Assembly (NCBI GenBank): GCA_015069195.1
Contig: SVJA01000002.1
Location: forward strand, 186,001-250,000
DNA from: Oscillospiraceae bacterium
GTDB taxonomy: Bacteria > Bacillota > Clostridia > UBA1212
Reading direction: 5' to 3'
Length of the DNA: 64,000 nucleotides
A program made the position numbers and the translations under genes. Each line of letters opens with the position of its first letter. The first letter of the stretch is position 1. The notes beneath the pieces are model-generated. The model did no database searches, was not told the origin of the DNA, and saw only the letters and a program-made list of their open reading frames with translations. Of the stretch, positions 51,502-59,211 are shown one piece after another.

Positions 51502-53640
51502 ATGAAAGAAACATTGAAGAAAATTTTCACAAACAGATTTTTATATCTGGCGTTGATAGTACTTGTTGCAATGTCAGCGCTGGTACTGCGACTGTACCGA
51601 CTTCAGATTATTGAGGGAAAGCCTGCTGCTTCTTCTGGTCGTGTAAATACACATTCAATAGAACTTGAAGCTCCGAGAGGAAATATATACGATTGCAACG
51701 GCGTATTGCTTGCGACAAACAGAACCGCTTATGAGGTTCTTATGGTAAATGTTTCGGGCGAACAGGCAGAGCGAGATGAAATGTATCTTAATTTGATAAA
51801 ACTGTTCGAAGCACACGAAGATATTTACAACAATCCGCTCAAACGATACTTAAAATCGCCTGATGCGTGGGGTGTATCCATTGATGGAGAGGATGAAACT
51901 GAAGCCCGCGCAAATTGGATAAGTACGGTTTCGGAAAAGAAGGCTGACAGAGAGTTTTTGCAAAGTCCTGCCGGTGCATTCAGATATTTACGTGACACTG
52001 TATTTAAACTTGATAAAAAATATTCAGACGAAGATGCTTATAAAATAATGTGTCTGCGTTACGAAACATACACAAACGGTCTTGATTCTTTGAGACCGAC
52101 GGTTATTGCTACGGATTGCTGTGAGAAGACGATGGAGATATTGTCCGCTCGACATCTGGACTTTCCGGGTATAACTACTGAAAAGGTTTATTTCCGTAAG
52201 TATGTAAATACCGAATGCATAAGCCAGATAATAGGTTATGTGCGTGCAATAAGCGGCGAAGAGTATGACGAGTTGAAGGACAAGGGTTATTCCGCTGATG
52301 ATATCATAGGAAAAACCGGTATAGAAAAAAGTGCTGAGGATTATCTGCGTGGCACAAAAGGTTCGCGTGTTGTATACAAGGACAAAGACGGCACCGTCAA
52401 ACAAGAATCTTATACAGCGCCTGTTGCAGGCAATGACGTGTATCTTACCATTGATATAGAGCTGCAAAAGGTATCGCACGACTCGCTTGCCGCAAATATA
52501 AAGGATATTGCATCTCGACCGGACGGAAAATACAATTTCGGTGACTGTAATGCCGGCTCAATTGTTGTGTCGGATGTAAATACCGGAAATGTATTGGCTA
52601 TGGTATCATATCCCGGATTTGACAATTCTATATTTGTACAACCTTCCGCCGACGAGGCTGCACAACAGGCTATAACCGATTTGTTTGCTGATAAGAATTC
52701 TCCCGGTCTGAACAGAGCGACGCAAGGTTTGTATTCGATAGGATCTACTATAAAGCCGCTTATATCGATAGCAGCTCTCGAAACCGGAAAAGTGACAACA
52801 AAAAACGAGGTTCGTTGTCAGGGCGTGACGACGATAAACGGCAGAAAACACACTTGCCTTTCTAGTCACGGATATCTTAATCTGGAATACGCTATTGCAA
52901 AGTCCTGTAACATATTCTTCTATGATACCGGTATAAAAACCGGAATAGATGTTATTGACGACTATGCTGAAATGTTCGGTCTCGGTGAGAAAACCGGAAT
53001 TGAAATTGCAGAATATGAGGGTTTCAGAAGTAATCCGGAAACTATGGAATTAAAAGAAACCGACAAAACCCATAAATGGACAGATTCTGACACTGCTCAG
53101 ACTTCTATCGGTCAGCTCTACACATCTTTTACACCTCTCCAGGTAAACAGATATGTAAGTGCTATAGCAAACGGCGGATATTTGAATACTCCTCACGTAA
53201 TAGGTAGTATTTCTTCGTCTTCAGGCGGTTTGGTATACAGTGCTGAGGCGGAAAGAAAAAAAATTGATGTTTCGGATTGGTCACTCTCTGTGGTCAGACA
53301 GGGTATGCTCACGATGTCGAAGACAAACGGAACTATAAAAACCGTACTTAAGGATTATCCCGAAGGTTTCATATCTGCCAAGACAGGTACCGTTGAAACC
53401 GGCGACAACACAACATCTTCAAACGGTGTATTTATGTGCTATGCTCCGTCGGACAAGCCTCAAATTGCGATAACCGTAGTTGTAGAACACGGCGTATACG
53501 GCGGTTATGTAATCCCTTCGATAAGTGGCACCATAGACACGTATTTCGGCAATGCATTCAAAACAAGAAGTGTATCATCGGGTTCTTTGCATATGACAAT
53601 AAGTTCTGTAACAAACATCATTAACAATCCGCCGGGCTGA
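51502..53640 (+). CDS. mrdA: penicillin-binding protein 2 (elongasome transpeptidase)
   Basis: A 712-residue class B PBP that cross-links peptidoglycan during cell elongation. An N-terminal helix (about 12-30) is followed by the PBP dimer domain (LEAPRGNIYDCNGVLLATN). The transpeptidase domain has the active-site Ser in YSIGSTIKPL (SxxK), AKSCN as SxN, and SAKTGTVETG as KTG. The ATG at 51502 has AGGAGGTG unusually far away (about 18 nt), separated by a small GGGTA-TACCC hairpin that could bring it closer. It lies 37 nt after mreD, in the mreBCD-PBP2 operon, with a terminator at 53679-53717. Confidence 0.92.
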   Translation: MKETLKKIFTNRFLYLALIVLVAMSALVLRLYRLQIIEGKPAASSGRVNTHSIELEAPRGNIYDCNGVLLATNRTAYEVLMVNVSGEQAERDEMYLNLIKLFEAHEDIYNNPLKRYLKSPDAWGVSIDGEDETEARANWISTVSEKKADREFLQSPAGAFRYLRDTVFKLDKKYSDEDAYKIMCLRYETYTNGLDSLRPTVIATDCCEKTMEILSARHLDFPGITTEKVYFRKYVNTECISQIIGYVRAISGEEYDELKDKGYSADDIIGKTGIEKSAEDYLRGTKGSRVVYKDKDGTVKQESYTAPVAGNDVYLTIDIELQKVSHDSLAANIKDIASRPDGKYNFGDCNAGSIVVSDVNTGNVLAMVSYPGFDNSIFVQPSADEAAQQAITDLFADKNSPGLNRATQGLYSIGSTIKPLISIAALETGKVTTKNEVRCQGVTTINGRKHTCLSSHGYLNLEYAIAKSCNIFFYDTGIKTGIDVIDDYAEMFGLGEKTGIEIAEYEGFRSNPETMELKETDKTHKWTDSDTAQTSIGQLYTSFTPLQVNRYVSAIANGGYLNTPHVIGSISSSSGGLVYSAEAERKKIDVSDWSLSVVRQGMLTMSKTNGTIKTVLKDYPEGFISAKTGTVETGDNTTSSNGVFMCYAPSDKPQIAITVVVEHGVYGGYVIPSISGTIDTYFGNAFKTRSVSSGSLHMTISSVTNIINNPPG

Positions 53641-53678
53641 TGATATAATATAAAAAATGAAAAATAATTCGCATTTTT

Positions 53679-53717
53679 ATCGTAGCAAGTATTTTTTATC
53701 TGCTACGATTTTTTTTA
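53679..53717 (+). terminator. terminator after PBP2
   Basis: ATCGTAGCA pairs with TGCTACGAT and is followed by TTTTTTT. It lies between PBP2 and minD, so minDE would depend on read-through or another promoter not found here. Confidence 0.85.
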
Positions 53718-53733
53718 CAAAGGAGGAATGATT

Positions 53734-54564
53734 ATGGGCGAAGTTATTGTTATAACTTCCGGAAAAGGAGGTGTCGGAAAAACAACCACCACTGCAAACA
53801 TAGGTGCGGCTCTCGCATTGATGGGCAAAAAAGTTGCGATGATAGATACCGATATCGGCCTTAGAAATTTAGATATTGTTATGGGACTCGAAAATCGAAT
53901 AGTTTACGATATTGTGAATGTTGCAGAAGGCGTGTGCCGTCCAAAACAAGCTCTGATAAAGGACAAGAGATTTCCCGGGCTTTATGTAATGCCGGCAGCT
54001 CAAAGCAAAGACAAAAGTGCCGTCACACCGCAAAATATGCTTAAAATGTGCAACGAGCTAAAAAAAGAATTTGATTACATGCTCATTGACTGTCCTGCCG
54101 GTATAGAACAGGGCTTTGAAAATGCTGTTGCTGCGGCTGATATGGCACTTGTGGTAACAACCCCCGAGGTTTCATCAATTCGCGATGCAGACCGTGTTAT
54201 AGGCCTTCTGGAAGCACGTGAGATTCATAAGCATAACCTTATAATAAATAAAGTCCGTTACGATATGGTTCGCAAAGGCGATATGCTTACAGTGAACGAT
54301 ATAGTAGATATTCTTTCGGAAGATCTTATCGGAGTAATCCCCGATGACGAAGCTGTTATTGTTACTACAAACCGAGGCGAGCCTGCCGTTCTTTCACCGA
54401 AAAAATCCGCAGCAGCAAATGCTTACAGAAATATTGCAAGGCGCATATGCGGAGAGCCGGTTCCAATATTCTTTAATGCCGACGGAAAGCGAAAAAAGGA
54501 AAGCTTATTTAAGCGAATCTTACGGTTCGGCAATACATATGAAGAGGAGGAGTATGGTATCTGA
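53734..54564 (+). CDS. minD: septum site-determining ATPase MinD
   Basis: A 276-residue deviant Walker-A ATPase that positions the division septum. Motifs: ITSGKGGVGKTTTTANIG, IDTDIGLRNLD, and DYMLIDCPAGIEQGF. The C-terminal amphipathic targeting helix is SLFKRILRFG, followed by an acidic tail (NTYEEEEYGI). The ATG at 53734 is preferred over that at 53728, which is too close to AGGAGG. The stop overlaps the minE start by 1 nt (TGATG). Confidence 0.95.
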   Translation: MGEVIVITSGKGGVGKTTTTANIGAALALMGKKVAMIDTDIGLRNLDIVMGLENRIVYDIVNVAEGVCRPKQALIKDKRFPGLYVMPAAQSKDKSAVTPQNMLKMCNELKKEFDYMLIDCPAGIEQGFENAVAAADMALVVTTPEVSSIRDADRVIGLLEAREIHKHNLIINKVRYDMVRKGDMLTVNDIVDILSEDLIGVIPDDEAVIVTTNRGEPAVLSPKKSAAANAYRNIARRICGEPVPIFFNADGKRKKESLFKRILRFGNTYEEEEYGI

Positions 54565-54836
54565 TGGACTTTTTACAGAGAAAAAATAAAAATATTTCCG
54601 GGGAAATAAACGAAAGTTCGGGAGATGTTGCCAGAAAAAGACTCCTGAATACAATAAACAGTGAGCGCACCCACCTTAGTCCCGTTGTTACGGAAATGAT
54701 GCAAAATGACATAAGGCAAATTATAGAAAATTACATAGGAGGGGACATCGACTCAAGTGATCTTGTCATCGAAATCAAAAATCCTAATTATTCAGCTTTT
54801 GTGTGCGATGTAAACTTGGTTGCCGCTGAAGGTTAA
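54564..54836 (+). CDS. minE: cell division topological specificity factor MinE
   Basis: A 90-residue partner of MinD that stimulates its ATPase and drives oscillation. The N-terminal MinD-binding part (ARKRLLNTINSERTHLSP) and the C-terminal topological domain (MMQNDIRQIIENYIGGD, VIEIKNP) match the family. Presence of minE is typical of Clostridia and not of Bacillus. It overlaps minD by 1 nt and is followed by a large hairpin terminator. Confidence 0.95.
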   Translation: MDFLQRKNKNISGEINESSGDVARKRLLNTINSERTHLSPVVTEMMQNDIRQIIENYIGGDIDSSDLVIEIKNPNYSAFVCDVNLVAAEG

Positions 54837-54885
54837 GAATATAAAGTTAGTAACCCGTTATCAGAATTGTCATAATCACAACAAG

Positions 54886-54953
54886 CAAGGAACGCCCCTG
54901 AAAAAACCTTTTAGCGTAAGCTGAACCAGGATTTTTCAGGGGCGTTCCTTGTT
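54886..54953. terminator. large bidirectional terminator/palindrome
   Basis: CAAGGAACGCCCCTGAAAAA pairs with TTTTTCAGGGGCGTTCCTTG, with a loop of about 26 nt. It separates minDE from the convergent glycan operon. The 20-bp stem is longer than most terminators here. Confidence 0.85.
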
Positions 54954-54957
54954 TAGA

Positions 54958-55893
54958 TTAATCGAAATTAATTCGTCTTTCTTCCGTTACAAGCGGTCTT
55001 CTGAGCATTCTCTTATTTATGTTAAGAACATATTCACCGACCATTCCTACGAAGAACAGCAACACCGAACCTACGAGGTAAATGCTTATGAGTATCGGGA
55101 CAACCCACATTGACCAGAGGGGTGTATAGATGCAAGCTGCTACTATGTATGCTACTGCTAAGAACATGTTAAAGAATATCAATATAGCACCGAGGATTGT
55201 TGCAACTCTGATCGGAGTTTTTGTGTAGGATGTGAAACTGAGCATTGCTGCATCGAAAAGGCTTGCCCAGTTGTTGTGAGTTTTACCTGCACGGCGTTCG
55301 GGCTGGCAGTATTCGATTTCTTTTCTTTCTGGACCGAGCTCTGCGACTATGCCGCGTATGAACGGTGTCGGATCATCGAGTTCGCGAAGCACATCCATAA
55401 AGCTCTTGTCATAAAGTCCGAAACCGGTGAAGTGTTCTATCTGTTCGACTGTTGACATTTTTTTGATTGTCTTGTAGTAGAACGAACGTAGCGAGTAAAC
55501 AATTTTGTTTTCTTTGCTTGTGGTCTTAATTCCGCAAACAATTTTGTAGCCCTTTTCCCACTCTTCTACAAATTTGGGAACAAGTTCTATCGGATCCTGA
55601 AAGTCACAGCACATACAGATTGTGCAGTCACCTGTTGTCTGAAGCATTCCGTAAAAAGGGGAATTGAATTGTCCGAAGTTCTTTGTATTGAAGATGGCTT
55701 TTATTTTTTTGTTTCCGGCACAAATTTCTTCTAAGTATTTTCTTGTGCAATCTTTTGAATCGTTATCAATAAAAAGTATTTCGTAGTCATATTGGGGAAG
55801 CTCTTTTTCGAGCATCTCGCTGACTGCTTCGCTTATTGGCTTTACATTTTCTTCCTCGTTGTAACAAGGAATCATAATACTGATTTTTTTCAT
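54958..55893 (-). CDS. GT2 glycosyltransferase with two membrane helices
   Basis: A 311-residue protein of the GtrB/ArnC type. The GT-A domain (MIPCYNEEENVKPI, FIDNDSKDCT, metal motif CCDFQDPIELV, GFGLYDKSFMD) is followed by two C-terminal helices at about 225-290. It probably transfers a sugar from a nucleotide donor to undecaprenyl phosphate. This is the last gene of the ThDP/HAD/aldolase/epimerase/GT2 operon and so likely uses the sugar made by those enzymes. It starts 28 nt after the epimerase gene. Confidence 0.9.
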   Translation of the reverse strand: MKKISIMIPCYNEEENVKPISEAVSEMLEKELPQYDYEILFIDNDSKDCTRKYLEEICAGNKKIKAIFNTKNFGQFNSPFYGMLQTTGDCTICMCCDFQDPIELVPKFVEEWEKGYKIVCGIKTTSKENKIVYSLRSFYYKTIKKMSTVEQIEHFTGFGLYDKSFMDVLRELDDPTPFIRGIVAELGPERKEIEYCQPERRAGKTHNNWASLFDAAMLSFTSYTKTPIRVATILGAILIFFNMFLAVAYIVAACIYTPLWSMWVVPILISIYLVGSVLLFFVGMVGEYVLNINKRMLRRPLVTEERRINFD

Positions 55894-55920
55894 AAAATCT
55901 CAAACCTTTCGATGTTGTAA

Positions 55921-56844
55921 TCAAAGTCGTGACTTATACCATTCGACAGTTCTTTTTATGCCTTCTTCGAAACTGACCGTGGGAACGAATCCCGTGTCGC
56001 GTGTAAGAGGCTCTATGTCGGCGCACAAATACATAACCTGTTTATCAAAATAGGGCACTTCGCCAAAGCCTATTTCCTGCGCAGGGTTTACCATGTCACG
56101 TATTATGGTGATATATTCTTTTAGCGGACGCACATTTCCGCTACCTATACAATAAACACTTCCGTCAATTCCTTTTTCTGCGGCGCAGTAGAAAGCGTTT
56201 GCGGCGTCGTCGCAGTAGAGATAGTCCCACATTTGCTCGCCTTTGGTGTACTGCGGTCTTTCACCGTTAAGCATTTTTATGATGCCCGACATAACCATTG
56301 TCTGAGAACCGTCAAAAGGTCCGTAAGTACTGAGTATACGTACCCAGATGTGTCGGATGTTTAATTTTTTACACTCAATGCGACTCATCTGTCCGGCGCA
56401 AAGTTTTGCTATGCCGTAACCGTTTTCAGGGAAGGTCGGAAGAGTGGGGGAGATTTTCACTCCGTCTGCAACTCGCCCGTATTCTGCCTGAGAACCTGCA
56501 CCCAAAAAGACGCTGCAACCGAGTTTATTCGCAAGATATACTGCATCGATGGTATTCTGGATGTTTTTATTCTGGAGATGCATATCGTTTCGTGCATCCC
56601 CGTAAGTGCCTTCCCAACCGAAGTGGAAGAATGCATCATACTTTTCTCCCTCGGGGATCGGAGCATTCGTAAGTTCCTTAAGGTCACATTCTATTGTGCT
56701 TACAAGAGGACTTTTCGGTATATTATTTGCTTTTTTTGAATCGGGTCTGATAATCATCAGAACTTTTATGTTTTTGCTTATCAGATGTCTTACCAAAGCA
56801 AGTCCGAGCATTCCCGTACCGCCTGTGATAACTGCGCTTTTCAT
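55921..56844 (-). CDS. NAD-dependent epimerase/dehydratase
   Basis: A 307-residue extended SDR protein. The NAD motif is GGTGMLGLALVRHL near residue 8. The catalytic pattern should be Y-x-x-x-K, seen as YGIAKLC. LGAGSQAEYG and RILSTYGPFDGSQ fit sugar-nucleotide epimerases/reductases. Within this operon it could reduce or epimerise a nucleotide-bound keto sugar. The start is at 56844, with GGAG upstream. The aldolase gene ends 4 nt before the start codon region. Confidence 0.88.
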   Translation of the reverse strand: MKSAVITGGTGMLGLALVRHLISKNIKVLMIIRPDSKKANNIPKSPLVSTIECDLKELTNAPIPEGEKYDAFFHFGWEGTYGDARNDMHLQNKNIQNTIDAVYLANKLGCSVFLGAGSQAEYGRVADGVKISPTLPTFPENGYGIAKLCAGQMSRIECKKLNIRHIWVRILSTYGPFDGSQTMVMSGIIKMLNGERPQYTKGEQMWDYLYCDDAANAFYCAAEKGIDGSVYCIGSGNVRPLKEYITIIRDMVNPAQEIGFGEVPYFDKQVMYLCADIEPLTRDTGFVPTVSFEEGIKRTVEWYKSRL

Positions 56845-56848
56845 ATTG

Positions 56849-58429
56849 TTACTCCGCGAAAAATGATGGAGTTATAAACTCTAAATCGATTTTTCTTCTT
56901 ACTTTTTCAATCTCTTCTTTTATCGCTTCGTTTTTTCTGCGGATTGTTTCAGGTGAAAATCTGAATTCAAGTCCGCTGTTTACATAGTTTGAGTTTGTGT
57001 TGATGTCATACCCATCAATACCTGCAATGCAAATCTTTGACGCACCAAGCTCTATCATAAGTTTCATACACATAAGTCCGGAGTTGTCAATTGTTTCCGG
57101 TGTGTCACCTGAGAATGATGAGAAGTTTACCATATAATCTGCGTTCTTTACTGTACGAAGGTTAGATGTGACAATCTTTTTTACAAGTTTGTTGTCTTTG
57201 ATTTTTTTATATCTTCTCATATGACAACTGAACACATAGTCAGGTCTTATGTTTTCCGGTATGAAATTAAGTGTGATGACAACGGTATTTTCCTCTGCCA
57301 TCTTTTCTTCTATTCTTTTTTTGTTTGCTATGATGCTCTTTCCGGGAGCAATCAACAGAATATTCTTTCCGCTGAGTTCTGTTCTGAGTAGAGCGATTGT
57401 GTCTTTGTCATCAATGTAGTTTTCCTGATATTCAATATATACGCGCTCTGCTACTGCCTTAGAATACTCTGCTTTTTCTTTCGGCGGAATTGATTTAAGT
57501 ATTTCGTTAAATGATTTAACGGTAAGTGTTCCTTTTTCTGCAAAGTAGTTTGCATAGTTAGGGTGACATTGGTTTGTTGCCGAAAGGTAGAAAGGAAGTG
57601 AATATCCCCAGAAATGTCTTGTGTAAATTTCGTTCAGATATTCGTCAATGATTTCGAGCATCGGTCCTATTCTGTATTCTTTACCGAAGTTTTCGTTCAA
57701 AAATCCTGCAAAGATTTCCATGTTAAGATTTCCTGCGCCTCGTCCCATTCCGAATACACAAGCATCTATCATAATATTTCTTTTGAAGTTTTGTTCAGTC
57801 ATCGCCTCGGCATTACCGAAAGCCTGCTGTAGATTGTTATGAGAATGGTATCCGAGAGCTACTTGCGGACAAAGGTTATGGTCTGCAAGCTGCACCCAAC
57901 GGATAAAGTCACGGCGTTTGATTACGCCGAATGTGTCTACTATGTAGAATGCAAAGGGTGAAAGTTCGTTGAATTTTGTGATGACGTCTATAAACTCTTT
58001 GTCGGTGTAGCCGTCAGTTCCGACCGGCTGAACGAAAAGTTTATATCCGAGCTCCTGAACTTTTTTGCAGTATTCAAAAGCTTCTTCAATTTTGTGCTTC
58101 TTGAATATTACACGGATGGCATCTATAGAGTCTTCTCGGCAAGGACCGAATTTTTCGATATCGAGCGGTTTACTCATATCAACCATTCCGACGTACGTTG
58201 TACCCGGAACTTTCGGCTGGATCATTTCCGCGATCTGATCGTTTGTTGAAAAGACCGAGCGGTTTTTGTCATATGCCACTTCTTTCAAAAAGCCTATTTC
58301 AAAATATTCTACACCTGCACGTGCGATTTTCTGCCCGATGTCATATATCGCCTGTTCGCCGAATTCCCAATTGTTTATGTATCCGCCGTCACGAAGTGTG
58401 CAGTCAAGCAAACTGATATTGTTTCTCAT
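56849..58429 (-). CDS. aldolase (HMGL-like TIM barrel) with a DUF115-like C-terminal domain
   Basis: A 526-residue two-domain protein. Residues 1-285 are an HMG-CoA-lyase-like DRE-TIM barrel: LLDCTLRDGGYINNW carries the catalytic Arg-Asp and metal Asp, and GYHSHNNLQQAFGNA carries the metal His pair. This family includes 4-hydroxy-2-oxovalerate aldolases and acyl-transfer synthases. Residues about 355-526 form a second, Rossmann-like domain (ILLIAPGKSIIANKKR, VVITLNFIPENIRPDYVFSC, GASKICIAGIDGYD) that resembles DUF115/Maf-type proteins. The fusion suggests formation of a C-C bond on a sugar or keto acid followed by handling of the product. Exact reaction unknown. Confidence 0.8.
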   Translation of the reverse strand: MRNNISLLDCTLRDGGYINNWEFGEQAIYDIGQKIARAGVEYFEIGFLKEVAYDKNRSVFSTNDQIAEMIQPKVPGTTYVGMVDMSKPLDIEKFGPCREDSIDAIRVIFKKHKIEEAFEYCKKVQELGYKLFVQPVGTDGYTDKEFIDVITKFNELSPFAFYIVDTFGVIKRRDFIRWVQLADHNLCPQVALGYHSHNNLQQAFGNAEAMTEQNFKRNIMIDACVFGMGRGAGNLNMEIFAGFLNENFGKEYRIGPMLEIIDEYLNEIYTRHFWGYSLPFYLSATNQCHPNYANYFAEKGTLTVKSFNEILKSIPPKEKAEYSKAVAERVYIEYQENYIDDKDTIALLRTELSGKNILLIAPGKSIIANKKRIEEKMAEENTVVITLNFIPENIRPDYVFSCHMRRYKKIKDNKLVKKIVTSNLRTVKNADYMVNFSSFSGDTPETIDNSGLMCMKLMIELGASKICIAGIDGYDINTNSNYVNSGLEFRFSPETIRRKNEAIKEEIEKVRRKIDLEFITPSFFAE

Positions 58430-58447
58430 AATAAACCTCGTTATTTT

Positions 58448-59197
58448 TTAAATCATTTTCAAAATGTCTGATATTTTATCTACACATACGGTATCTGAAT
58501 AACCGTTGCCGATAAAAATAGAAGGACATCCTTTTTCTTTTGCCATTGCGATATCTGTTTCGTATGTATCGCCTATCATTATCAATTCTTCGTTCTCAAG
58601 TCCGTTTGTTTTGCAGATAAGATCCAGCATGTATGTGCCGGGCTTACCTATCATAGCATCACATTTTTTATTGCAACACCATTCGATAGCTGCAACCATG
58701 GCACCACAGCCGGGATAACTTTTTTGACCTTCCCCAAGAAAATGTCTGTCGGTATTGCATGAATATACACTTTTGGCACTAAGTCCTGCACGAAGTGCAA
58801 GTGTCATTTTATCATAAGTATATTTTGAATCACAGCCGATGATAAGATTTTCTGCTTCTTCAGGAACTTCAGTATACGAAACACCGATGTCGGCGAATTC
58901 TTTTTTCAACATGTCTGTGCCGGAAATATACAAATTTTTAAGATCTTTTTCTCTTGCAAAACAGGCCGAAGCATAAGCTGCGGTCATTATATCTTCTTCA
59001 GTACAGTCGATTCCCATTCCACGAAGCTTTTCTGCAACCTGATCACGCACTTTTGTTGAATTGTTGGTGACAAATATCACTTTTATATTTTTGGATTTAA
59101 GTGCATTTATCACGTCAAGCGCGCCGTCGATGATTTTACTTCCGTAGTAAATCGTTCCGTCAAGGTCAAAGGCGGCTGTCTTTATATTACTGAACAT
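58448..59197 (-). CDS. HAD-IIA family phosphatase (NagD-like)
   Basis: A 249-residue cytoplasmic phosphatase. Motif I is AFDLDGTIYYGSK with the nucleophile Asp, motif II IFVTNNSTKVRDQ, motif III lysine in MIGKPGTYML, and motif IV MIGDTYETDIAMA. The cap is of the C2A type, typical of NagD-like sugar or nucleotide phosphatases. In this operon it may dephosphorylate a sugar-phosphate intermediate. It lies between the ThDP enzyme (14 nt) and the aldolase (18 nt) and follows AAGGAG. Confidence 0.9.
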   Translation of the reverse strand: MFSNIKTAAFDLDGTIYYGSKIIDGALDVINALKSKNIKVIFVTNNSTKVRDQVAEKLRGMGIDCTEEDIMTAAYASACFAREKDLKNLYISGTDMLKKEFADIGVSYTEVPEEAENLIIGCDSKYTYDKMTLALRAGLSAKSVYSCNTDRHFLGEGQKSYPGCGAMVAAIEWCCNKKCDAMIGKPGTYMLDLICKTNGLENEELIMIGDTYETDIAMAKEKGCPSIFIGNGYSDTVCVDKISDILKMI

Positions 59198-59211
59198 AAC
59201 AAAACTCCTTA

